DNA of 64,000 nucleotides. Origin: Mycobacterium malmoense (GTDB lineage Bacteria; Actinomycetota; Actinomycetes; Mycobacteriales; Mycobacteriaceae). The DNA lies in the NCBI RefSeq assembly GCF_019645855.1, contig NZ_CP080999.1, positions 248,001 to 312,000 of the forward strand. Reading direction: 5' to 3'. Every line of letters begins with the position of its first letter. The first letter of the stretch is position 1. The notes beneath the pieces were generated by a model, which worked only from the letters and a program-made list of their open reading frames with translations, had not been told where the DNA came from and did not search any database. The position numbers were made by a program, and so were the translations under genes. Shown here piece by piece: positions 1 to 6,960 of the stretch.

Positions 1-1778
1 GCCTGACCGGCTTCTGGATTCGGCGGGCGCGGCGGCTGCTGCCGGCGTTGGTGTTGATGGTGCTCACCGTGGCCGCGGCCCGCGAACTTCTTCCCTACCA
101 GGCCCTCACCGGGTTGCGGAACGACGCGCTCGCGGCATTCCTGTGGGTGGCGAACTGGCGGTTCGTGGCGCAGAAGACCGACTATTTCACCCAGGGCGCG
201 CCACCGTCGCCGCTGCAGCACACTTGGTCGCTCGGGGTGGAGGAACAGTACTACTTCGTCTGGCCGGTCCTGCTGATCGGGCTGACCCTGTTGCTGGCCG
301 CGCGGGCGCGGCGCTACTTCAGGCGGGCCACGGTGGGTGGGGTGCGGTTCGCCACGTTCGTGATCGCCACCGTCGGCGCGCTGGCGTCCGCCGCGGTCGC
401 CATCGCCCTGGCGTCCGACACCACGCGTGACCGCATATATTTCGGCACCGACACCCGCGCGCAGGCGTTGTTGATCGGCTCCGCGGCGGCGGCTCTGCTC
501 GTGAGGGATTGGCCGTCGCTGAACCGCGGCTGGTGCCTGATCGGGACGCGGTGGGGACGGCGGGTCGCCCGCTTCCTGCCGCTCGTGGGTGTGGCGGGGT
601 TGGCGGCGGCGACTCACTACGCAACGGGCAGTGCCGGAGAGTTTCGCCGTGGCCTGCTGATCGGGGTCGCGGCCGCGGCCGTCGTCGTGGTCGCCCCGGT
701 GGCAATGGAGCAGCGCGGAGCGGTCGCCCGCATCCTGGCCCTGCGTCCGCTGGTGTGGCTCGGCACCATCTCCTACGGCGTCTACTTGTGGCATTGGCCA
801 ATCTTCTTGGCCCTCAACGGTGAACGCACCGGATGGTCCGGGCTGCCGCTGTTCGCCGCGCGGTGTGGCGCCACGGTGGCATTGGCCGCCGCTTCATGGT
901 GGCTGATCGAACAACCCATCCGGCGCTGGCGGCCGGCGCGGGTGCCGCTGTTGCCGCTGGCGGCGGCCACCGTGGCCAGCGCCGCGGCGGTGACGTTGTT
1001 CGTGGTTCCGGTGGGAACCGGGCCCGGCTTGCGTGAGCCCGGCCTGCCGCCCGGAGTCTCGGCGGTCGCCGCGGTCTCGCCGTCGCCGCCGGGCGGGAGC
1101 CGTCCCGCCGGGCCACGAGATCCCAGTCGGCCGTTCACCGTTTCGGTGTTCGGCGATTCGATCGGGTGGACATGGATGCACTACCTTCCGCCGACACCCG
1201 GGTTCGCGTTCCTTGACCACACGGTCATCGGCTGCAGCCTGGTGCGCGGTACGCCGTATCGGTATATCGGTCAAACCCTCGAGCAGCGGCCAGAATGCGA
1301 CACCTGGCCAATCAGGTGGTCGACGCAGATCGCCCGGGACCAGCCGGACGTCGCGTTGCTGATCATCGGCCGCTGGGAGACGGTCGACCGCGTCAACGAG
1401 GGTCAATGGACTCATATCGGCGATCCGACCTTCGACGCGTATCTCAACGGCGAGTTGCAGCGAGCGCTGAACATCCTGAGCTCCAACGGCGTTCGCGTGG
1501 TGGTGGCCACCGTGCCCTACAGCCGGGGCGGCGAAAAGCCGGCCGGTCGCTTGTATCCGGAGGACCAGCCGGATCGGGTCAACCTGTGGAACACCATGCT
1601 GCGCAAGACCGTTGCCCAGCACCCGAATGTCGCGGTCCTCGACCTGAACAAAAAGCTATGTCCCGATGGCGTTTACACCGTCAAGGTCGACGGTATCAAG
1701 GTGCGCAGTGACGGCGTCCACCTCACCCCGGAAGGGGTGAAATGGCTGACCCCGTGGCTCGAGGAGTCGCTGAGGTAG
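1..1778 (+). CDS. Membrane acyltransferase 3 / SGNH hydrolase fusion (Rv0111-like), 5' truncated
   Basis: Integral membrane O-acyltransferase expected to move acyl (for example acetyl) groups onto cell-surface glycans or glycolipids. The reading frame is open from base 3, so the start lies outside the window; the first residues visible (GFWIRRARRLLPAL) are typical of the early membrane helix of acyltransferase family 3. About ten hydrophobic segments fill roughly the first 345 residues, including SLGVEEQYY and YGVYLWHWP motifs. A Pro/Gly/Ser linker follows, then a periplasmic SGNH-like domain with VSVFGDSIGW (nucleophile Ser) and SDGVHLTPEG (catalytic Asp/His). The layout matches OatA-like and Rv0111 proteins. 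It converges on the next gene with only three bases between stops. Family confident, substrate unknown. Confidence 0.9.
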   Translation, partial: LTGFWIRRARRLLPALVLMVLTVAAARELLPYQALTGLRNDALAAFLWVANWRFVAQKTDYFTQGAPPSPLQHTWSLGVEEQYYFVWPVLLIGLTLLLAARARRYFRRATVGGVRFATFVIATVGALASAAVAIALASDTTRDRIYFGTDTRAQALLIGSAAAALLVRDWPSLNRGWCLIGTRWGRRVARFLPLVGVAGLAAATHYATGSAGEFRRGLLIGVAAAAVVVVAPVAMEQRGAVARILALRPLVWLGTISYGVYLWHWPIFLALNGERTGWSGLPLFAARCGATVALAAASWWLIEQPIRRWRPARVPLLPLAAATVASAAAVTLFVVPVGTGPGLREPGLPPGVSAVAAVSPSPPGGSRPAGPRDPSRPFTVSVFGDSIGWTWMHYLPPTPGFAFLDHTVIGCSLVRGTPYRYIGQTLEQRPECDTWPIRWSTQIARDQPDVALLIIGRWETVDRVNEGQWTHIGDPTFDAYLNGELQRALNILSSNGVRVVVATVPYSRGGEKPAGRLYPEDQPDRVNLWNTMLRKTVAQHPNVAVLDLNKKLCPDGVYTVKVDGIKVRSDGVHLTPEGVKWLTPWLEESLR

Positions 1779-1781
1779 CCG

Positions 1782-2441
1782 TCAGTTGCTTGCGCGGCAG
1801 CTGATTTCCATGCTGTCGCGCTCCCGAACCGAAAAATTGAAGCTCACATAGCCGTTGTCGGGATTGCGCACCCGGTTGAGGTAAGGCTGGGAGTCCGGGG
1901 CATTGGTGTTGTCGGCGACCACCAACGCGCCCGTCGACAGGCGCGGTTCGAGCAGCTCGATCACCGGCAGGTAGAGATCCTTCCACCCGTCGAGCAGGAC
2001 GAAATCAACGGGTCCGTCCAGGCCGGCAAGTGTGGACAGCGCGTCTCCTTCGAGAACGGTGATCACGTCGTCCAAACCCGTCTCGGTGAATGTCCGCTTC
2101 GCGGCGGCGATCTTGGTGGCGCTGAGCTCGGTCGTCACCACCCGGCCGCTGCCGTTGTCGCGCACGGCTGACGCCAGATGGACGGCGGAGATGCCGAACG
2201 ACATCCCGAATTCGACCACCGTCGCCGGACGCGTCGCCCGCACCAGCGCATACAGCAAGCGGCCGGCCTCGGGCGTCACCGGGATGTAGAACTCGCTCAT
2301 CGCGTCGGCGCGCTCCTGCGCGGTCATCGGCCTTTCGAAATCACCGTGCCTTTCGCGCAACAGTGACATCTGGTTCTTCGATTCGGCATACATCCGGTCG
2401 AGCGCGGTCGCGACCTTGGGGTCCTGCAAAGTTATGGCCAT
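1782..2441 (-). CDS. Class I SAM-dependent O-methyltransferase
   Basis: A 219-residue soluble methyltransferase. The SAM-binding motif I reads VVEFGMSFGISAVHLA near residue 75, with the acidic end of strand 2 in VVTTELS and a metal/substrate region LLDGWKDLYLPV near residue 150. The size and motifs fit the catechol O-methyltransferase-like family found repeatedly in mycobacteria. The ATG start (MAITLQDPK) gives a complete domain. Substrate cannot be read from sequence. It sits alone on the minus strand between a convergent acyltransferase and the divergent M-box region, and interrupts the gene order known from M. tuberculosis, so it is probably accessory. Confidence 0.85.
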   Translation of the reverse strand: MAITLQDPKVATALDRMYAESKNQMSLLRERHGDFERPMTAQERADAMSEFYIPVTPEAGRLLYALVRATRPATVVEFGMSFGISAVHLASAVRDNGSGRVVTTELSATKIAAAKRTFTETGLDDVITVLEGDALSTLAGLDGPVDFVLLDGWKDLYLPVIELLEPRLSTGALVVADNTNAPDSQPYLNRVRNPDNGYVSFNFSVRERDSMEISCRASN

Positions 2442-2591
2442 GCCCTCGAGGGTAGGCCGTCACCGGGCGGTGCCGGGGTGGCGCGGGCATGGTGCGGGCA
2501 CAGTGCCCTGCGCGGCGGCATGACGCCTCGGCCAGAATTCTTGGCCAATGAGTTTGACGAGCACCGGGTCGCGGTGCGAGCATAGAGCGGC

Positions 2592-2763
2592 AAGCACCTC
2601 GGTAGGTGAGGCGTCTGCATGGATACAGGCCACTGACCCCGAACGTCGAGAGACGCCCCGGGTCAGGACAGCTCTTCCCGGACCCAAGGGTTGAGCCCAA
2701 GTGGCTTCTGGACGATGTTCCGGATACGCCGTGCAGTGCCGAAGCTCCGACGAGAGGGGTGCG
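2592..2763 (+). promoter_or_regulatory. M-box (ykoK leader) Mg2+-sensing riboswitch
   Basis: The RNA-sense strand carries the conserved M-box blocks in order: GGTAGGTGAGGC (2601-2612), CATGGATAC (2618-2626), CTGACCCCGAACGTCGAGAG (2633-2652) with GACGCC and GGGTCAGG just after, and the 3' block CGTGCAGTGCCGAAGCTCCG (2729-2748) followed by ACGAG. These match the B. subtilis ykoK/mgtE leader block for block. P1 can form between GCACC (2594-2598) plus TCG and the CGAG/GGTGC stretch at 2751-2762. M-box RNAs bind Mg2+ and reduce expression of downstream magnesium transport genes. Here the downstream genes are a leader ORF, a small basic protein and an NRAMP-family transporter. A weak promoter candidate lies just upstream (TTGACG at 2554-2559). 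Confidence 0.9.
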
Positions 2764-2798
2764 ATCGGCGGCCTGTCCGCCGGCCATTCGTGCCTCTC
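2752..2798 (+). terminator. Candidate expression-platform hairpin of the M-box
   Basis: GAGAGG (2752-2757) can pair with CCTCTC (2793-2798), enclosing CGA/TCG and an inner perfect CGGCGG/CCGCCG stem (2766-2771 with 2777-2782, loop of five). The 5' arm overlaps the 3' strand of the riboswitch P1 helix, so the two structures are mutually exclusive, as expected for a switch. There is no U tract, so it may act as a mycobacterial U-less terminator or a Rho-linked attenuator. Pairing is seen in the sequence; function is inferred. Confidence 0.45.
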
Positions 2799-2858
2799 CC
2801 GTTCAGGTGAATGTAGTGACACCCGCGTGTGTCCTGGCCGTGAGGAGGTGAGGGCGAG

Positions 2859-2942
2859 ATGAGCAAGAGCAGTCCAGGCGATAGTCCCTATCCGAAATCC
2901 ATCTTGTCCCGATCCGGTTCCGGCATTCTTTCTGCCGCCTGA
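2859..2942 (+). CDS. Candidate 27-codon leader peptide (uORF) below the M-box
   Basis: A 27-residue ORF starting MSKSSPGDSPYPKSILS, rich in Ser and Pro, with a near-ideal Shine-Dalgarno AGGAGGTGAG (2843-2852) eight bases or so before the ATG. It lies between the M-box and the 69-residue gene at 3072. The strength of the ribosome site and the clustered prolines (SPGDSPYP) suggest a translated leader that could couple translation to transcription, by analogy with the proline-rich mgtL leader of Salmonella. The same CACCTC at 2595-2600 in the riboswitch could pair with GAGGTG in this Shine-Dalgarno. No homolog is recognised; translation is unproven. Confidence 0.45.
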   Translation: MSKSSPGDSPYPKSILSRSGSGILSAA

Positions 2943-3071
2943 ACTTCCTCGGGCGCCCGTCGAATCTGCGCGTTAGACGCTTTGCGTGTGCCGCCGCACC
3001 CGCCCGGGCGCACGTGATGTTCTGCGCACCGAACGTCGCGCAGCCGATCGGGCCTGCGACAGGAGACGATC

Positions 3072-3281
3072 ATGGCTTTTATTCGTACACACCGTGTTTC
3101 CGTTGCTTCGAGGGCGCGCGGACGGTCGATGCTGCGTGCGGGTCGGCAACTGGCGACCAAGTTGTGCGCGCGGCGCGCGCTGACCCCGCAGGAGCGGGCC
3201 AACCTGTACGTCTCGCGGATGCCGGTCGCGATGGTCACGGCCTCGCTGGGCGGACATCCGTCGGACGGCACCAATCGCTGA
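3072..3281 (+). CDS. Small basic protein under M-box control (possibly Rv1535-like)
   Basis: A 69-residue protein, MAFIRTHRVSVASRARGRS at the N-terminus, with many Arg and a central ALTPQERANLYVSRMPVAMV segment. No signal peptide or long membrane helix is visible. The ATG follows ACAGGAGACGATC, a good ribosome site. It is the first full gene after the M-box and lies 71 bases before the NRAMP gene, apparently in one transcript. In M. tuberculosis one of two known M-boxes precedes a small protein gene, Rv1535; this may be its counterpart, but I could not align them. Possible roles include a regulator or partner of the transporter; function unknown. Confidence 0.65.
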   Translation: MAFIRTHRVSVASRARGRSMLRAGRQLATKLCARRALTPQERANLYVSRMPVAMVTASLGGHPSDGTNR

Positions 3282-3352
3282 GCGCGCGTTCCGTGCGGCC
3301 ACCACAGGTCCCCCCACCAGAGCCCGAACTTGTTGAGATAGCGAGAAATCCG

Positions 3353-5137
3353 ATGACGTCGATCTCCACCCAGCTCCGCGGCGGCCTCCGTGCCTCCCCG
3401 CTCGGCCGGACCGCTGCCGCGGCCCCCGATGTGGCCGGGCAGGCCGTGCTGGATTCTGCGCATACCGGTGACATCGTCGGCGCGTTCGGCCGTATCCGGC
3501 GTGACGACACCGGCGCTACTGGGGCTTTCAGCGGCCGCTGGCGCCGCCTGCGCACATTGATGGTCATCACCGGTCCCGGACTGATCGTGATGGTGGGCGA
3601 CAACGATGCCGGCGGCGTCGCGACATACGCACAGGCGGGCCAGAACTACGGGATGGCCCTGTTGTGGACGCTGATGCTGCTGATTCCCGTGCTGTATGTG
3701 AACCAGGAAATGGTGCTGCGATTGGGGGCGGTCACCCGAGTTGGGCACGCCCGGCTGATATTTGAGCGCTTCGGCAAATTCTGGGGCGCGTTCAGCGTTG
3801 GTGATCTGCTGCTACTTAATGCCTTGACGATCGTCACCGAATTCATCGGCGTGGCATTGGCGCTCGGATTCTTGGGCTGCCCCAAGATCATTGCGATCCC
3901 GGCCGCCGCCGTGTTGTTGTTCGCCGCGGTAGCCGGGGGATCGTTTCGCCGCTGGGAGGGGCTGATGTTCCTGCTGATCGCGGTGAACGTGCTGATCATC
4001 CCGATGGTGCTGCTGGTGCATCCCACCCTGAAAGGGACCGCCGGCGGGCTCATCCCGGGATTCGCGGGTGGGCTCAACTCGACCGTGCTGCTGTTGATCA
4101 TCGCGATCGTGGGCACCACGGTGGCGCCATGGCAATTGTTCTTCCAGCAGTCCAACGTGGTGGACAAGCGCATCACCGCCCGCTGGATCGCTTATGCGCG
4201 AGTGGATTTGGTCATCGGAATTGTCGTGGTCATGGTTGGGGCGACGGCCCTGATGGCGGTGACCGCGTTCGGGTTGGCCGGCACCGCCGACGTCGGCAAC
4301 TTTACCGATGCCGGCGCGGTCGCATCCGGCCTGTCCAAGCACCTCGGCAGCACGGTGGGGGCGCTGTTCGCGATCATCCTGCTGGACGCATCGCTGATCG
4401 GGGCCAACGCCATCGGGCTGGCCACCACCTATGCCATCGGCGACGCGATGGGCAAGCGGCACTCGCTGCACTGGAAGATCAGCGAGGCCCCGTTGTTCTA
4501 CGGCGGCTACGCCTTGCTTCTCGCGGCATCAGCCGCGGTCGCGTTCGCCCCCGACCACATCCTGGGCCTGGTGACCCAGGGCGTACAGGCGCTCGCCGGT
4601 GTCCTGCTGCCGTCGGCGACCGTGTTCCTGGTCTTGCTTTGCAACGACCGCGCGGTGCTGGGCCCGTGGGTGAACAGCGTGCGGCAAAACATCGTCGCGT
4701 GGACCATCGTGTGGTCTCTGGTGCTGTTGTCGCTGGCATTGACGGCGACGACCTTCTTCCCGGTCCTGTCGACGGCCACCATCGGGGCCGGGCTTGCGGC
4801 CGGCGCGGCGGTGGGCATCGTCGGCGGCGCCGTCACGATCATCGCCGGTCGCCGGTACAGCGACCTGCGTGACGCGGAAGCCGTCGTGGGGACGCTCGGC
4901 GGTGGCCTGGACCCTGAGGAGGTCGACGAACTCGACGACACACCGACGCTCACGCGCGCCGAACGACGTGCCGTCCGCCGACAGGACCGGGCGAACTGGC
5001 AGACGCCCAACCTCGCCACGCTCGCCCGGCCGACCATGTCGCCGGTCCGCCGGGCGGGGTTGTTCACCCTGCGCGGCTACCTGGTCGTGGCCGTCGCGTT
5101 GGTGGTCGTCAAGGTCGCGCAGGCCGGTATGGCCTGA
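3353..5137 (+). CDS. NRAMP-family divalent metal transporter, NRMT-like (probable Mg2+/Mn2+ importer)
   Basis: A 594-residue membrane protein with about 60 hydrophilic N-terminal residues, eleven or twelve hydrophobic helices (first around VITGPGLIVMVGDNDAGG) and a charged segment before a last helix. The canonical NRAMP TM1 motif DPGN is replaced by DNDAGG, and the TM6 MPH motif by VAPWQ, so the metal-coordinating Met is Ala. Loss of these residues is a mark of NRAMP-related magnesium transporters, which agrees with the M-box upstream. The ATG at 3353 is preferred because longer in-frame starts run back through the small upstream gene in another frame. Transported ion is inferred. Confidence 0.85.
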   Translation: MTSISTQLRGGLRASPLGRTAAAAPDVAGQAVLDSAHTGDIVGAFGRIRRDDTGATGAFSGRWRRLRTLMVITGPGLIVMVGDNDAGGVATYAQAGQNYGMALLWTLMLLIPVLYVNQEMVLRLGAVTRVGHARLIFERFGKFWGAFSVGDLLLLNALTIVTEFIGVALALGFLGCPKIIAIPAAAVLLFAAVAGGSFRRWEGLMFLLIAVNVLIIPMVLLVHPTLKGTAGGLIPGFAGGLNSTVLLLIIAIVGTTVAPWQLFFQQSNVVDKRITARWIAYARVDLVIGIVVVMVGATALMAVTAFGLAGTADVGNFTDAGAVASGLSKHLGSTVGALFAIILLDASLIGANAIGLATTYAIGDAMGKRHSLHWKISEAPLFYGGYALLLAASAAVAFAPDHILGLVTQGVQALAGVLLPSATVFLVLLCNDRAVLGPWVNSVRQNIVAWTIVWSLVLLSLALTATTFFPVLSTATIGAGLAAGAAVGIVGGAVTIIAGRRYSDLRDAEAVVGTLGGGLDPEEVDELDDTPTLTRAERRAVRRQDRANWQTPNLATLARPTMSPVRRAGLFTLRGYLVVAVALVVVKVAQAGMA

Positions 5138-5196
5138 CCCGCCAATGATTACGCCCATAAGCTCGTCGGCGCCTCAGGCCCTCGCCAACGAGACCG

Positions 5197-6141
5197 CTAC
5201 GGTGAACCGTTCGGCAGCAGAACGATTTTGCCGTGGGTGTGCCGCTTCTCGAGCTCCTCGAAGGCGTCGGCGACCCGGTCGAGCGGAAAGGTGGCCGCGA
5301 TGTCGAAATCGATGGCGCCCGTAGCGACCAGGTCGGCCATTTCGGCGAGCACCTCCGGCGTCGACGCGTCCATGCTGCCCTCGGTCTTGGCGCCGACTTC
5401 GCCCGCCTTCTGAAACGAGATGATGGTCTCTATCCGTTCGGGTGGCACGCCGAGATCCACGGCGAGCTGGACGTACTCCGGACCGAACAAGTCGATGAAC
5501 GCGTCGATCCCGTCCGGCGCCGCTTCTCGCAGCCGTTCAGCCAGCCCGGCACCGTAGGCGATCGGGACGACGCCGTGCGCGCGCAGCCAGTCGGCGTTGC
5601 CTGGCCCCGCGATGCCAAGCACCCGCGCCTTGCGCAGCACCAAAAGTTGCACCACGAGGCTGCCGACCCCGCCCCCGGCCGCCGAAACGGCGACCGTCTC
5701 TCCCGGTTGGGGCGCGACCGCGCGGACGGCGGCATACGCGGTCACACCGACCACGTACAGCGAACCCGCTGCCTCCCAACTCAATTGGGCGGGCTTACGG
5801 ATCAGTTGCCCCACCGGGACGGCGACGTGGGTCGCGTGGCTGGATCGGCGCAGGCTGAACCCCAAGACCTCGTCGCCGACCGAGAACTCGGCGACGCCCG
5901 ACCCTACCGCGGTCACCACACCGGCGAGGTCGCTGCCCTCGCCGGACGGAAACGTCGCGGGGAACATGTCATGCATCGCCCCGACTCGAATGCCGGCCTC
6001 GCCGGGGTTTATCCCCGCGGCGCGCACCTCGACCACCACCTCGCCCGGCCCTGGCGACGGCATTTCCACGTCCGCCACATACAACACGTCACGGCCCCCG
6101 TAACGGTCGAACCGCACGGCACGCGCCACCGCAGCAGTCAT
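5197..6141 (-). CDS. Zinc-independent NADP-dependent quinone oxidoreductase (MDR family)
   Basis: A 314-residue medium-chain dehydrogenase/reductase. The N-terminal GroES-like part contains GPGEVVVEVRAAGINPGEAG, and the Rossmann part contains VAVSAAGGGVGSLVVQLL near residue 145, a quinone-reductase-type nucleotide motif. No structural zinc cysteine cluster is present. The family reduces quinones or enones with NADPH in the cytosol; the substrate is not predictable. ATG at 6141 (MTAAVARAVRF) is chosen because GGAGAGCCAG precedes it; a longer start would add 15 unrelated residues. It stands divergently from the lipoprotein gene at 6333. Confidence 0.85.
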   Translation of the reverse strand: MTAAVARAVRFDRYGGRDVLYVADVEMPSPGPGEVVVEVRAAGINPGEAGIRVGAMHDMFPATFPSGEGSDLAGVVTAVGSGVAEFSVGDEVLGFSLRRSSHATHVAVPVGQLIRKPAQLSWEAAGSLYVVGVTAYAAVRAVAPQPGETVAVSAAGGGVGSLVVQLLVLRKARVLGIAGPGNADWLRAHGVVPIAYGAGLAERLREAAPDGIDAFIDLFGPEYVQLAVDLGVPPERIETIISFQKAGEVGAKTEGSMDASTPEVLAEMADLVATGAIDFDIAATFPLDRVADAFEELEKRHTHGKIVLLPNGSP

Positions 6142-6332
6142 CTGGCTCTCCTTACACCGCAAACCTGCCCGACCCCACGCCAGCATAGGCCGCCAACCGG
6201 CGCCCCAGCCGCGGGCATTTGCGCGTATGTTCGTATGCGCTGCACTTGTCCCGTCGGCATTTCACGGGAGCCTCGGGCGTCACCGGTAGACCTGCGACGT
6301 GGATCGGCGTGGATTTGACGGAAGGAACGCCC

Positions 6333-6959
6333 ATGGAGCTTGCTCGAACCACCGTCGCCGGCTGTGCCGTGGCCACCATTGTGACCGGCGCCGCGGTCAC
6401 CGGCTGCGGCAACGACCACGAAACCTCGTCACCGTCGTCTTCGGCGACATCCTCGAGCGCCCCCGCGTCGTCGACCGGTTCGAGCACCGTGACGGGCCCG
6501 GCGCCGGGCCAACCCATGGATTACAGTTCGTTGCTGATCAAGCCCAGCGACATCGGCGGAGACTTCACCACTCCCCAGTCGCCCGTGGTGAATCCCAACA
6601 ATGCGGCCGGTGTTGCGCAGCTATTTGCCAACGCCGACAACAGCCGCCGAATCGGGGACACCATCTTGATCGTCGCCGATCCCGCGGCCGCGGTGGCCGG
6701 GCTGGAGAACACCAAAACCAATTACGCGGGCAAGGTCAGCGGCGCGTGGCAGCCGGTGAACGTCGGTTCCAACGGGGCGATGATTTCCGGTACTTCGCCG
6801 AACAACTCCCAAGCGGTGACGGTGCTCTTGTTCACCGAGGGCAAGGCGCTCGTCAACCTCGAATTCGACAGCGCGCCCAACGATCCGATTGATCCGGGCG
6901 TAGCGACGGACATCGGCCGCAAGCAAGATGCCGCAATCAAGAACGGATTGCCCGGCTAG
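6333..6959 (+). CDS. Putative secreted lipoprotein
   Basis: A 208-residue protein with a short signal peptide (MELARTTVAGCAVATIVTGA) ending in the lipobox VTGC, so Cys is likely lipidated and membrane anchored. A Ser/Thr/Pro-rich linker of about 35 residues follows, typical of mycobacterial lipoproteins, then a compact domain with DYSSLLIKPSDIGGDF and regularly spaced acidic and hydrophobic positions. The fold resembles small ligand-binding domains of mycobacterial lipoproteins, but I cannot name the family member. The ATG at 6333 follows GGAAGGAACG. It converges with the carboxylic acid reductase gene, stops being two bases apart. Confidence 0.75.
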   Translation: MELARTTVAGCAVATIVTGAAVTGCGNDHETSSPSSSATSSSAPASSTGSSTVTGPAPGQPMDYSSLLIKPSDIGGDFTTPQSPVVNPNNAAGVAQLFANADNSRRIGDTILIVADPAAAVAGLENTKTNYAGKVSGAWQPVNVGSNGAMISGTSPNNSQAVTVLLFTEGKALVNLEFDSAPNDPIDPGVATDIGRKQDAAIKNGLPG

Positions 6960-6960
6960 C

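Noticed and set aside
3014..3352. N-terminal extension of the NRAMP gene back to 3014
   Set aside because: It crosses the small basic protein gene in another frame and has no ribosome site; ATG 3353 gives a normal family N-terminus.
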